Origin: JAMQKA01 sp031569985
GTDB taxonomy: Bacteria > Bacteroidota > Rhodothermia > Balneolales > Balneolaceae
DNA length: 64,000 bases
Assembly (NCBI RefSeq): GCF_031569985.1
Contig: NZ_JAMQKA010000028.1
Location: forward strand, 10,244 to 74,243
Reading direction: 5' to 3'
This document shows positions 1-8,340 of the stretch, one piece after another. The notes under the pieces were generated by a model. That model was given only the letters and a program-made list of their open reading frames with translations, made no database searches and was not told the DNA's origin. A program made the position numbers and the translations under genes. Numbering within the stretch: position 1 is the first letter of the stretch; every line of letters begins with the position of its first letter.

Positions 1-400
1 TGGTCTCTCCTGTTTGCTCATAATTCACTTCATGATCCATGCTACCGTCGGTGCCTGAACTTCCATTGCCAAACATGTTCATCATCGAATCGATATCCTG
101 CTTGGAAATCTTCAGGGCAGATTGGTCACCTGTTAAAAACACAAAGTCTTCAAAATCAAGCCGAATAAGAATCCCTTCCGTCTTTATTGATCCGACAAAG
201 TTATACTGGTTTTTTCCCTCAACGAGGATTCGATCTTTCGTTAAAAACAGTGAGAACTGGTCGTTCTGTTTTTGTGATCCGTCGGGGGTAACTTCATAAC
301 TGTTAAAAACCATTTTCCCTTCAAATTGGGCGGCAGCCGGCAGGCTTATCAGTGTTAACAGCACTGCACCAATGACGTAATATCCAAGTTGTTTAATCAT
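1..400 (-). CDS. Secreted protein, DUF4412-like, 3' end cut by the window
   Basis: The frame opens at the ATG at 398-400 and stays open to the window edge, giving about 133 residues with no stop, so the C-terminus is missing. Residues 1-25 form a signal peptide ending in an Ala-Ala-Gln stretch. The mature part starts with a short beta-strand pattern (FEGKMVFNSYE), followed by a Gly/Ser/Met/Asp-rich segment near residue 112. This resembles small periplasmic DUF4412-type proteins of Bacteroidota, which have no defined activity. The family call is from memory of the pattern. A plus-strand frame at 39-299 is its antisense shadow. Confidence 0.6.
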   Translation of the reverse strand, partial: MIKQLGYYVIGAVLLTLISLPAAAQFEGKMVFNSYEVTPDGSQKQNDQFSLFLTKDRILVEGKNQYNFVGSIKTEGILIRLDFEDFVFLTGDQSALKISKQDIDSMMNMFGNGSSGTDGSMDHEVNYEQTGET

Positions 401-518
401 ATTCGACCCTTGCGTGATAAATTTGTGAGAACGAATGATAAAAAGTACAAAAGTTTTGTCAGGATTGTACCGAAAAGTAAACGAAGTGTTTCGCTAAAAC
501 GTATAGTCTTTAAATAAA

Positions 519-551
519 ATGTGCGACGCACTTTGGAAGTGTGTCGCACAT
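519..551 (-). terminator. Rho-independent terminator of mnmA
   Basis: A 15-bp stem with one G-T pair (519-533 with 537-551, loop TGG) lies 23 bp past the mnmA stop. On the minus strand it is followed by a T-rich run (ATTTTATTTAAAG). Confidence 0.75.
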
Positions 552-573
552 AAGAAGAGATCCAATAACTAAT

Positions 574-1704
574 CTACGCGTGCTGCAGAGCCTCGGATTC
601 TACGTTCACCTTCCGAATCCAGCCTCCGGCAACAACATCATTTCCCTCATAACAGACCACTGCCTGCCCCGGAGTAATGGCTTCACGCCCGGCGGGAAAA
701 TGGACTTCCATTTCGTTGTCATTGATTTGGGTCAGGTGCCCAATCGCCCCGTCATCATTATAACGGATGGCACCGGTGACCTCCATGCCCTCTTCAGGGA
801 TTCGGTCATATTTCACCAGGTTCATCTCCCCGGCCCGGCAAGTGGTGCTTATCAGGTCTTCCTTTCGCCCAATGGTAATGACATTCGCTTCTGCATTGAT
901 ATCCGTCACATACACGGGGTATCCCATTGCAATATCAAGTCCACGCCGCTGACCGACCGTATAGAACGGGTAGCCTTTGTGCTGGCCTACCACTTCGCCA
1001 TCCTGGTCTATAATCTTGCCCGGACCGATTTTATCGTCCAGGTTATCTACGCGATCTCGCAGGAAACGATGATAATCGTCATCAGGGATAAAGCAGATTT
1101 CATAGGAATCCGGCTTGTCGGCCACTTTGGTGAGCCCAAATTCTTCGGCCAGGTTCCGAATCTCCGTTTTTTCGTAGCTGCCCAGTGGGAAGATCGTCCG
1201 CTCTAGGTGCTTTTGTGCCACGCCCCACAGCGCATACGACTGGTCTTTGCGGGGATCTTTGCCTCGTGATATCACATAGCGACCGTTTTCTTCGCGCACA
1301 TTGGCATAGTGTCCTGTGGCGATATAATCACATCCCAGGTTATCGGCCCGGCGCAGCAGTGCTGCCCATTTGATGTGGGTATTGCAGAGCACACACGGGT
1401 TGGGCGTTCGCCCGCCCATATAGTCATCCACAAAGCGGTCGATAACCCAGTCGCCAAACTCGTCACGGATATCCACGATAAAGTGCTTAAATCCATGCTT
1501 TACAGCAATCTGTCGGGCGTCGTTCATCGACTCCAGCGTACAGCAGCCGGTTTCCTTATCGGACTTTCCACCTACGCGAGAGTAATCCCACGTTTTCATG
1601 GTAATGCCGATCACGTCATATCCTTGTTCTTTGAGCATTACAGCCGTAACGGAGGAATCAACTCCACCGCTCATAGCTACTAATACTCGTCCTTTTGATT
1701 TCAT
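574..1704 (-). CDS. mnmA: tRNA-specific 2-thiouridylase MnmA
   Basis: Catalyses ATP-dependent 2-thiolation of the wobble uridine in tRNA for Lys, Glu and Gln, taking sulfur from a persulfide relay, in the cytoplasm. At 376 residues it has the usual family length. Visible motifs are the PP-loop SGGVDSS at residues 12-18, Cys104 and Cys107 in NPCVLCN (Cys107 fits the catalytic position) and Cys204 in SYEICFIPDDD (the second catalytic Cys). The central adenylation domain and C-terminal beta-barrel follow. It stands alone, with a hairpin terminator downstream. Start at the ATG at 1704, directly before the beta-strand leading into the PP-loop. Confidence 0.95.
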   Translation of the reverse strand: MKSKGRVLVAMSGGVDSSVTAVMLKEQGYDVIGITMKTWDYSRVGGKSDKETGCCTLESMNDARQIAVKHGFKHFIVDIRDEFGDWVIDRFVDDYMGGRTPNPCVLCNTHIKWAALLRRADNLGCDYIATGHYANVREENGRYVISRGKDPRKDQSYALWGVAQKHLERTIFPLGSYEKTEIRNLAEEFGLTKVADKPDSYEICFIPDDDYHRFLRDRVDNLDDKIGPGKIIDQDGEVVGQHKGYPFYTVGQRRGLDIAMGYPVYVTDINAEANVITIGRKEDLISTTCRAGEMNLVKYDRIPEEGMEVTGAIRYNDDGAIGHLTQINDNEMEVHFPAGREAITPGQAVVCYEGNDVVAGGWIRKVNVESEALQHA

Positions 1705-1998
1705 GGATCTAAAAAACTTACTGGGTTTTGGGATTCGAAAACCTCAAAATATAAGGTTTTTTTGTGTAAATAATGTGAAGCCTTTTCATGTCGGAATTCG
1801 TTAACGGGAAGTGCTGCTTTTTCATTGCGACTCCGAGTAATTTTTCAACTTTTATATGGTCTGTTCGAAGCTCACAGTTCCCAGCGAAAGATAGTGTTTA
1901 TGTTGGGGCACGGTGCACCGCGCCCCAACACTACCAAAATTATAATATTTGCTATTAGTAGGGGCCGATACTTATATATCAATCAAGCATAGCACTTC

Positions 1999-2502
1999 TT
2001 ACATATAAAGATAGGGCTTCCAGTCTTCTTGTACTCCGCCGAGGATAGATTGCAGGAAGGTGATATGCACCGGGCGGAACGGCTTTTTCTTCAACGGCAT
2101 GCCCGCTTCCTTGGGTGTGCGGTTGCCTTTCTTGACATTACATTCGTCACAGGCCGTCACCAGGTTTTCCCAGGTATCTTTCCCGCCGCGGCTTTTGGGC
2201 ATCACGTGATCGATGGTAAGATTTTTGCCCACCCCGCAATACTGGCATTTATTGCGATCTCGTTTCATGATGTTGCGTCGGGAAAGCACAATCTTGTTAT
2301 ATGGTAAATTAATGTAGCGACGCAATCGTATTACTGAAGGATAGGAGTACTCCTCGGAAACCGTTCGGATGGTGCGATCCGGGTAATCATGGATCATTTC
2401 TGCCTTGTCCATGAAAAGCAGTTTAACCGATCGCTGCACCGAGCAAACACTCAGGGGCTGATAATCTTGATTCAGTACCAATACGTTGGCGTCCATAGGC
2501 AA
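1999..2502 (-). CDS. HNH endonuclease
   Basis: A 167-residue protein with a full HNH module. Zinc-binding pairs are Cys86/Cys89 (CQYCG) and Cys118/Cys121 (CDEC), and His99 in TIDHVMPKSRGG is the catalytic His. The Asn of the ENL motif is at 113. The N-terminal ~80 residues (VLVLNQDYQPLSVC) are typical of the stand-alone HNH proteins common in Bacteroidota and Cyanobacteria, whose substrate is unknown. No restriction, phage or toxin partner lies next to it, so a defence role cannot be inferred. The upstream spacer contains an inverted repeat at 2561-2582. Confidence 0.88.
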   Translation of the reverse strand: MPMDANVLVLNQDYQPLSVCSVQRSVKLLFMDKAEMIHDYPDRTIRTVSEEYSYPSVIRLRRYINLPYNKIVLSRRNIMKRDRNKCQYCGVGKNLTIDHVMPKSRGGKDTWENLVTACDECNVKKGNRTPKEAGMPLKKKPFRPVHITFLQSILGGVQEDWKPYLYM

Positions 2503-2560
2503 TCTATTTAGTTAATCATACAAAATATTTGAGCCCGGATTTGGTATATAAGAAACACCG

Positions 2561-2582
2561 TTTACCATATTTGAATGGTAAA
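2561..2582. repeat. Inverted repeat upstream of the HNH gene
   Basis: TTTACCAT (2561-2568) and ATGGTAAA (2575-2582) are perfectly complementary around a 6-nt loop, about 60 bp upstream of the HNH start. It could be an operator or a hairpin; no regulator is assigned. Confidence 0.35.
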
Positions 2583-2676
2583 ATCAACATTTTATTTTGC
2601 ATAAATGCAACAACAAATAACGCAATAACCGGATCCTGAAGCTCTCAGCACCGTTTTATTTACTAAAACAAGAGCG

Positions 2677-3117
2677 TTATCCGAAGAAAAAGTTCCAAAC
2701 ATCCACTTTTATCTCTTCATTAATGGCGACAGCCAGGGCTATTGAGACGGCCAAGCCAATCAGTGCATACCCCACATCCCTGCTAATCAGCTTCAGGCTT
2801 TTGCCAATGGGTTTTCCCTTTCCACCAGCATCGCGCAGGCTCATGGCTATTTCCCGTCCGGCAAGGAGCCCGAGAAATACCCACGTTGTACTCATCGGAA
2901 TATTGCTCTGAATCTTAAAATAGTACAGTATGACAGCGTAAATAAAGTCTATCACCGTGGCAGATCGCACATCTTACACATCCGCCTTCTCATCAACCAC
3001 CCGCTGAATACGGTCAAGGAAGGTTTGCTCCTGTCGGATGATGGTGTAAAAACTGCCTGGGATTAGATCTTGTAGAGAAATACTGAAAGAGGAACCTTCA
3101 GAACCCGAATCAGCCAT
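2677..3117 (-). pseudogene. Remnant of a membrane permease with an in-frame TAA
   Basis: Two open stretches on the minus strand share one reading frame and are separated only by TAA at 2974-2976. Upstream part: ATG at 3117, about 47 residues ending in DRIQRVVDEKADV. Downstream part: DVRSATVIDFIYAVILYYFK, then a hydrophobic segment IPMSTTWVFLGLLAGREIA and a last membrane helix, ending at 2677. The ST-rich turn followed by a Gly-rich helix resembles the C-terminal half of PiT-like phosphate permeases (weak, from memory). The N-terminal half of a normal permease is absent and nothing recognisable precedes 3192. Alternatively the two halves are separate small proteins starting at ATG 3117 and GTG 2970, but the frame identity favours one broken gene. 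Confidence 0.6.
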
Positions 3118-3426
3118 AGATAATATCTGGTTAAAAAAATCTAGGATTGAAATTACATTTAGCAGCTTTTTACACCGACCCGATAGTATCAATCAAATAT
3201 TAACTTAATATTACCTGGAAGTTTATTCTGCATATTCAGAACCCATTTTCTCCAAAAAAGAATGGATTAACTACTTACTGATGTGCGTATTTTTTTATAC
3301 TTTTTTTACCAACAGTAAACATAAATGAAACCTGTTTAGGAGTCTTAAGCCAGCATTCAAAATAACTTTACTGCAGCATTTTCGGGTACCCAAATCAATT
3401 CTTTATTCTGTAACAATCTTTGATAT

Positions 3427-4530
3427 ATGGATTCCGAGCAACACATCGATACAGAAAAGCAGCCTAAATACTCACTCGCACCTTTTTTTAAAACATCTCC
3501 CTATCTGCTATGCATTGCAGGTTTTGATGGTTATTTCAAAAAAATAAATCCTGCTCTCACCAAACTTCTGGGGTATTCAAAAGAAGAATTATTCTCAAAA
3601 CCGATCAATAGTTTTATTCATCCCGAAGATCGTGATCTAACCGAGAAACATCGGGATAACATAAGGCAAGGCAAGCCATTGCTGAATTTTGAGAACCGTT
3701 ACATTTCTAAAAATGGCAAAACTGTCTGGCTTTCCTGGAACTCAATACCGGTAAATGATGATCAACTGGTATATGCAATTGCCAAAAATATTACCCACAA
3801 AAAGAAAGATGAAGAAAAGAGGAACCAGCTGCTTGCTGAGTTAACCGAGTCCAATCAACGGTTGAAACGACTCAATTACACAACGGCTCACGACCTTAGA
3901 ACTCCCGTAAATAACCTGCTTTCTGTTTTTAACCTGATGGATATTTCCAATATTGAAGACCCTGAAATACTGGAGTATTTGGAGCTGTTAAAAACCGCTA
4001 CGGGAAATTTAAAAAGGACTCTTGACAGTTATGTCGATGACCTTCAGAATGAGAGCACACTTCAGGATAAAGCGACCGAAATTGATCTGTTGAAAGTACT
4101 CAATTCCGTAACGCAATCACTTCAATCTCTTATTGAAGACTCAAACACAAAATTCCAGATTACATTGAATGGGTTCAGAAGAATAACATTCAACAGGAGC
4201 TACATGGAGAGCATTTTCCTAAATTTGATTACCAATTCCATTAAATATGCCCACCCTGACCGCGCGCCTGTTATTATTATTAAAACTGAAATTACCGATG
4301 GCCGGAAACAACTCATTTTTTCTGATAATGGGCAGGGGTTTAACAGCGAAAAGCAACAGGATAAAGTGTTTGGTTTCAACCAGACATTTCATGACCATGA
4401 GGACAGTAAAGGAATTGGACTTTACCTGGTGTATAATCACATCAAAAGTATGGGCGGAACGATATCTGTCAAAAGCAAAATAGATGAGGGCACAACATTT
4501 ACAATAAAATTCAGGGATATTGGTCATTAA
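3427..4530 (+). CDS. PAS-domain sensor histidine kinase
   Basis: A soluble kinase of 367 residues with no membrane segment. Domains in order: a PAS domain at about 22-125 (FDGYFKKINPALTKLLGYS, HPEDRD), a HisKA-like dimerisation helix with phospho-acceptor His155 in TTAHDLRTP, then a HATPase domain with an N-box (NLITNSIKYAHP), G1 box (DNGQGF) and G2-like box (GIGLYLV). The cognate response regulator is not next to it. The 230 bp upstream are AT-rich, and the downstream glutamate dehydrogenase starts 80 bp after its stop, so co-transcription is possible but unproven. The ligand of the PAS domain is unknown. Confidence 0.9.
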   Translation: MDSEQHIDTEKQPKYSLAPFFKTSPYLLCIAGFDGYFKKINPALTKLLGYSKEELFSKPINSFIHPEDRDLTEKHRDNIRQGKPLLNFENRYISKNGKTVWLSWNSIPVNDDQLVYAIAKNITHKKKDEEKRNQLLAELTESNQRLKRLNYTTAHDLRTPVNNLLSVFNLMDISNIEDPEILEYLELLKTATGNLKRTLDSYVDDLQNESTLQDKATEIDLLKVLNSVTQSLQSLIEDSNTKFQITLNGFRRITFNRSYMESIFLNLITNSIKYAHPDRAPVIIIKTEITDGRKQLIFSDNGQGFNSEKQQDKVFGFNQTFHDHEDSKGIGLYLVYNHIKSMGGTISVKSKIDEGTTFTIKFRDIGH

Positions 4531-4610
4531 TAAATTTACTCAAAGTTAGCCCTGTCATGAACCAGTTGTGAGAAGATAATGTTAATAAATTAACTCCAAT
4601 ACAGACGGTT

Positions 4611-5909
4611 ATGCCTAATCAGAAAACATCTGCATATTACAAAGAGCCGGGTCCCAAGCTGGACCGGGAATCTCCCTTCGAATCCATGATGGAGCGGTTT
4701 CGTTTTGCCGCAGAACTGCTGGAACTGGATGAAGGGATGTTTCAATATCTTGCGAGTCCCGTGAAACAGGTAATTGTATCGGTACCGGTAATTATGGATT
4801 CGGGGGAAATTGAAGTGTTCGAAGGGTACCGCGTAATTCACGATAATGTGCTTGGCCCTTCCAAGGGCGGCATACGTTACGCCCCGGATGTAAATATCGA
4901 CGAAGTAAAAGCCCTGGCGGCTTGGATGACGTGGAAGTGTGCCGTTGTTAATGTTCCGTTTGGTGGTGCCAAGGGTGGTGTTCGATGCAATCCCAAAGAG
5001 CTTTCAAGAATGGAACTGGAGCGACTGACACGTCGCTATACCTCGAATATGCTCGAGGTTTTTGGTCCCGACCGCGACATCCCCGCCCCTGATATGAACA
5101 CGAACGAGCAGACCATGGCCTGGATTATGGACACCTACAGCATGAACGTCCACCGCACCGAAACGGCTGTTGTGACAGGAAAACCAACGCTTTTAGGCGG
5201 CTCGCAAGGTCGAAAAGAAGCGACGGGACGTGGCGTAGTCACTGTCACACTGGCCGCGCTGAATAAGCTGGCAATTCTTCCGAATAAATGCACCGTTGCC
5301 GTTCAGGGTTTTGGAAATGTGGGCTCCATCTCGGCAAAACTGATGTATGAGCTGGGTGCAAAAGTCATTGCTGTCAGTGACATTTCGGGAGGCTACTATA
5401 ACGAAAACGGCATCGACATTCCCGCCGCAATCCAGTACAGTAAAAGAAATAATAATTCCCTGGAGGGATTTCCCGAGGCGGAGTCCATCTCGAATGCAGA
5501 ACTTTTGCAATTGAAATGTGATGTGCTTATCCCCGCTGCCAAAGAGGATCAGATAAGTAAACAGAATGCCGATAACATACAGGCCCGGATTATTGCTGAA
5601 GGAGCTAACGGCCCGGTTACGGCCAATGCTGATACCATCCTTGAGGACAACGGCGTTATGGTGGTACCGGATATCCTTGCAAATGCGGGAGGCGTTACCG
5701 TTTCTTACTTTGAATGGGTGCAGGACCGGCAGGGTTATTTCTGGACGGAAGAGCGCGTAAACCGACGCCTCAATCGCATGATGCGCGATGCCTTTGACAA
5801 CCTGTTTCAACTAAGTGAGCAACACAATATCACCCTGCGGCAGGCGGCTTATGTTTATGCAATCGACAAGGTGGCCAAGACACTGAAAATGCGCGGCATT
5901 TACGCTTAA
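4611..5909 (+). CDS. Glutamate dehydrogenase (Glu/Leu/Phe/Val family)
   Basis: Interconverts glutamate and 2-oxoglutarate plus ammonia with NAD(P)H in the cytoplasm. At 432 residues it has the length of the hexameric small-subunit type. The substrate-binding core is clear: GGIRY at 86-90, MTWKC at 106-110 and PFGGAKGG at 116-123, whose Lys121 is the likely catalytic lysine. PAPDMNT follows at about 160 and a Rossmann motif (VQGFGNVGS) at about 228. The start is the ATG giving MPNQKTSAYY. An RsbW-like ATPase gene begins 24 bp after its stop, so the two are probably one transcript. Cofactor choice (NAD or NADP) cannot be decided by eye. Confidence 0.93.
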   Translation: MPNQKTSAYYKEPGPKLDRESPFESMMERFRFAAELLELDEGMFQYLASPVKQVIVSVPVIMDSGEIEVFEGYRVIHDNVLGPSKGGIRYAPDVNIDEVKALAAWMTWKCAVVNVPFGGAKGGVRCNPKELSRMELERLTRRYTSNMLEVFGPDRDIPAPDMNTNEQTMAWIMDTYSMNVHRTETAVVTGKPTLLGGSQGRKEATGRGVVTVTLAALNKLAILPNKCTVAVQGFGNVGSISAKLMYELGAKVIAVSDISGGYYNENGIDIPAAIQYSKRNNNSLEGFPEAESISNAELLQLKCDVLIPAAKEDQISKQNADNIQARIIAEGANGPVTANADTILEDNGVMVVPDILANAGGVTVSYFEWVQDRQGYFWTEERVNRRLNRMMRDAFDNLFQLSEQHNITLRQAAYVYAIDKVAKTLKMRGIYA

Positions 5910-5933
5910 TAAATATTTTTCCCGGATATCCAT

Positions 5934-6338
5934 ATGGCAAAACAAACGAAATCACTGACTCTTTCCTCTGATTTTGACGAGATACAACGGGTGGAATCGT
6001 TCGTTGATGAATTACAGGATTGGATCAGCTTTGATGATGAAATATACGGAAATGTAATGCTGGCTCTGAGTGAAGCTGTAACCAACGCAATCGTGCATGG
6101 GAATAAGCAAGACTCCGATAAAAAAGTGCATATCAAGGCGAGTCAAAACAATCAAAAGCTAACCATCAGCATCAAAGATGAGGGAGAAGGATTCGATCCT
6201 TCATCGCTGCCCGATCCACTACAGGATGAAAACCTCCTTAAAGAGGGAGGCCGGGGCGTCTACCTTATCGAACAGTTTGCCGATGAAGTAACCTATTCAG
6301 AAGACGGTACCAAAATAACAGTGAGATTTTTGGTATAA
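5934..6338 (+). CDS. RsbW-like anti-sigma/serine kinase ATPase
   Basis: A 134-residue stand-alone GHKL ATPase domain. The N-box is LALSEAVTNAIVHGNK, the G1 region DEGEGFDP and the glycine-rich lid EGGRGVYLIEQF. Proteins of this size and order are RsbW/SpoIIAB-type kinases that bind a sigma factor or phosphorylate a STAS-domain antagonist. No STAS protein, PP2C phosphatase or general-stress sigma gene is in the window, so its partner must be elsewhere. It follows glutamate dehydrogenase by 24 bp on the same strand. Its stop abuts the hairpin at 6343-6370. Confidence 0.85.
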   Translation: MAKQTKSLTLSSDFDEIQRVESFVDELQDWISFDDEIYGNVMLALSEAVTNAIVHGNKQDSDKKVHIKASQNNQKLTISIKDEGEGFDPSSLPDPLQDENLLKEGGRGVYLIEQFADEVTYSEDGTKITVRFLV

Positions 6339-6370
6339 AAAAACCTGCCGGCTTTTGAAGACCGGCAGGT
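6337..6370 (-). terminator. Terminator at the end of PUL-like locus 1
   Basis: ACCTGCCGG (6343-6351) pairs with CCGGCAGGT (6362-6370) around a short loop. Seven T residues follow on the minus strand, so it best serves minus-strand transcription leaving the cytochrome gene. Without a T-run on the plus side it may act only weakly for the RsbW gene. Confidence 0.8.
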
Positions 6371-6400
6371 CTAGCGTTACTCTTAAACGGAAACCCTTAC

Positions 6401-8326
6401 TTACTTAAGTGAATTAATCCACTTCGCTATTCTTAAAGCTTCCTCCTCCGGCACGTTGGTCATGGGCGGCATCGCCGTGGCGAAGTCAGGCCAGTTTGAA
6501 AGATCCGGATTATAGATCAGCTCCACCATCTCTTCAGGGGTATAATTTCGCTGTGCGATCTGAGAAAAAGCAGGACCCACCTGCCGTTTGTCCCGGTTGT
6601 GGCAGGCATTACAGGTATACTTTGTCAACAAGGGTTTCATGGACTCATAAGTAGGAACGTCCGACTCCTGCTGGCTTGTTTGCCGAGATTCAGACGTTGT
6701 TGCTGCCTGATCAGCTTTGTTACCTGAATTGCGGGTGCTCATCTCATTCAGTGCCAGTTCCGGTCCCTCGGGAATTTCATTTAACGTGTAATACGCTGTG
6801 TTGTGCAGCAGTGGCTGTCCATCTTCTGCAAGCAGGCCATCCGCGATGAGATAATGAATATAGCTTTTTCGAAGATTTTCCAGTTTTAACCGGACGCTCA
6901 TTCCGTCATCGGAGACTTTAACCCCTTGCACCCCGGTCTCCTGCTGGTCCACCATGGGGCTTCCATACACCGGATGATATTTATAGGTAAATGTTGAGAC
7001 GGAATATGACGCCAGGTCTTTCGCTGTCTCCGGATCTACAGGTTTGGTGAATGTAATTTCAAAACCATCTGGTTTAGCCGAAACGTTTTTCATCTCGAAA
7101 GGAACCTGTCGATTCCACACCAACCGCTGAAGGCCCTCATTGGCCTCCCCGGCCGAGCCCCAGCCACGGTTTGTTTCCCCGACGAATAGCGAGCCGTCAT
7201 TGCCCCATGCCATACGCAACACGCCCGATTGAAAGCCGCTGCGAAAATCGAAGACTGCTCCCTGGTATGTCCCTTTCACCTTTTCCAGTGCAACACGCAT
7301 AATTTTACTTTGTCCCTGGTCACCAACCAACACCTGACCTGCAAATGGACCAAAGTGTCCATCCGGAATGGTAATTATATCAGAGTTTGAGATCCCCAAA
7401 ATACCATGCGGCAGCCAAACGGCCGGCGTTTTCAGGGTCGGAAGATCCTCCTGAAGCTCAAACATCGTTTTATAATCCTCTTCATCCTGGATATTTTCGG
7501 GCTTTACGTAATTGCCTTCATCATCCTTGTAGATGCGGGGATCGATATGGGTATACAGGTCTTCTGTTTTCATACTCAGTGGAGAATTCGGCTTATCGGT
7601 CCATCGGAGGCCCGCCGGGTGACCGGTAAAATCGCCTTTTTCCACATGCCAGATGCCACCGGAACCGATCCAGTCGCCCTGGTTTTCGGCATAGAAGAGT
7701 TCACCGTCAATCATGCCCAACCCGGCCGGAGAGCGCATCCCGGTAGCCCAGGGCTCCATTTTTCCATCTTCGGTGATGCGCATCGTCCACCCTCTCCAGG
7801 GTACGCGACTTTCGCCCCGCCACCACTGTTGATCACCAAATGCCACATTAGCTGACACAAAGAACGAACCGTCGGGCGCTATCTGGGGCCCGTAACTGTA
7901 CTCGTGGTAGTGGCCCGAGAGCGGCCAGGCGTATACTGTTTCAATCAGATCGGCCTTCCCATCGTAGTCGGTGTCCTCAAGCTTCGTTAGCTCACCGCGC
8001 TGGGAACAGTAAAATGCTCCATCCTTGTAGGCCAACCCTAAAACCTCGTGGAGTCCAGTAGCAAATTTTCTGAAATAGGGGTTATTACTGGATGGATTCT
8101 CAACGATAAAAATATCGCCTCTTCGTGTGGCAACAGCCAAGTTCCCATTTGGCAGCACGGTTAATCCTCCCACTTCAAGCAGGTATTCCTCCGGACTTAT
8201 AACGTCCGCTATTTTAAAGAAGTCCTCTTCCGCAGGAATATCCTGGGCGGAAACCGAACTAAAAGTCACAGATAGCAAAAGCAGTACAAATGCACAATGA
8301 CGCAAATAATTCATATCAAATTTCAT
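6401..8326 (-). CDS. Beta-propeller sugar dehydrogenase-like protein with C-terminal cytochrome c
   Basis: A 641-residue exported protein with signal peptide (about 1-27, ending SVSAQ). Residues about 45-400 look like the six-bladed propeller of PQQ-type glucose/sorbosone dehydrogenases (repeated LPNGNLAVATRRGDIF, DYDGKADLIE and GWGSAGEANEG segments). A beta-sandwich region follows and then a cytochrome c domain: CNACH at 572-576 binds heme covalently and Met619 in AMPPM is the likely axial ligand. The probable role is periplasmic oxidation of a carbohydrate with electrons passed to the respiratory chain. It is the last gene of locus 1, 14 bp after the DUF1080 gene, with a terminator behind it. 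A second start at ATG 8314 is possible. PQQ dependence is inferred from fold resemblance only. Confidence 0.82.
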   Translation of the reverse strand: MKFDMNYLRHCAFVLLLLSVTFSSVSAQDIPAEEDFFKIADVISPEEYLLEVGGLTVLPNGNLAVATRRGDIFIVENPSSNNPYFRKFATGLHEVLGLAYKDGAFYCSQRGELTKLEDTDYDGKADLIETVYAWPLSGHYHEYSYGPQIAPDGSFFVSANVAFGDQQWWRGESRVPWRGWTMRITEDGKMEPWATGMRSPAGLGMIDGELFYAENQGDWIGSGGIWHVEKGDFTGHPAGLRWTDKPNSPLSMKTEDLYTHIDPRIYKDDEGNYVKPENIQDEEDYKTMFELQEDLPTLKTPAVWLPHGILGISNSDIITIPDGHFGPFAGQVLVGDQGQSKIMRVALEKVKGTYQGAVFDFRSGFQSGVLRMAWGNDGSLFVGETNRGWGSAGEANEGLQRLVWNRQVPFEMKNVSAKPDGFEITFTKPVDPETAKDLASYSVSTFTYKYHPVYGSPMVDQQETGVQGVKVSDDGMSVRLKLENLRKSYIHYLIADGLLAEDGQPLLHNTAYYTLNEIPEGPELALNEMSTRNSGNKADQAATTSESRQTSQQESDVPTYESMKPLLTKYTCNACHNRDKRQVGPAFSQIAQRNYTPEEMVELIYNPDLSNWPDFATAMPPMTNVPEEEALRIAKWINSLK

Positions 8327-8340
8327 CGTTTCCTCAAGTT

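Noticed and set aside
541..1206. A 221-codon plus-strand frame opposite mnmA
   Set aside because: It lies entirely antisense to a gene with all catalytic residues intact.
1999..2502. HNH gene as part of a defence system
   Set aside because: Neighbours are mnmA and a decayed permease; no methylase, helicase or toxin partner is present.
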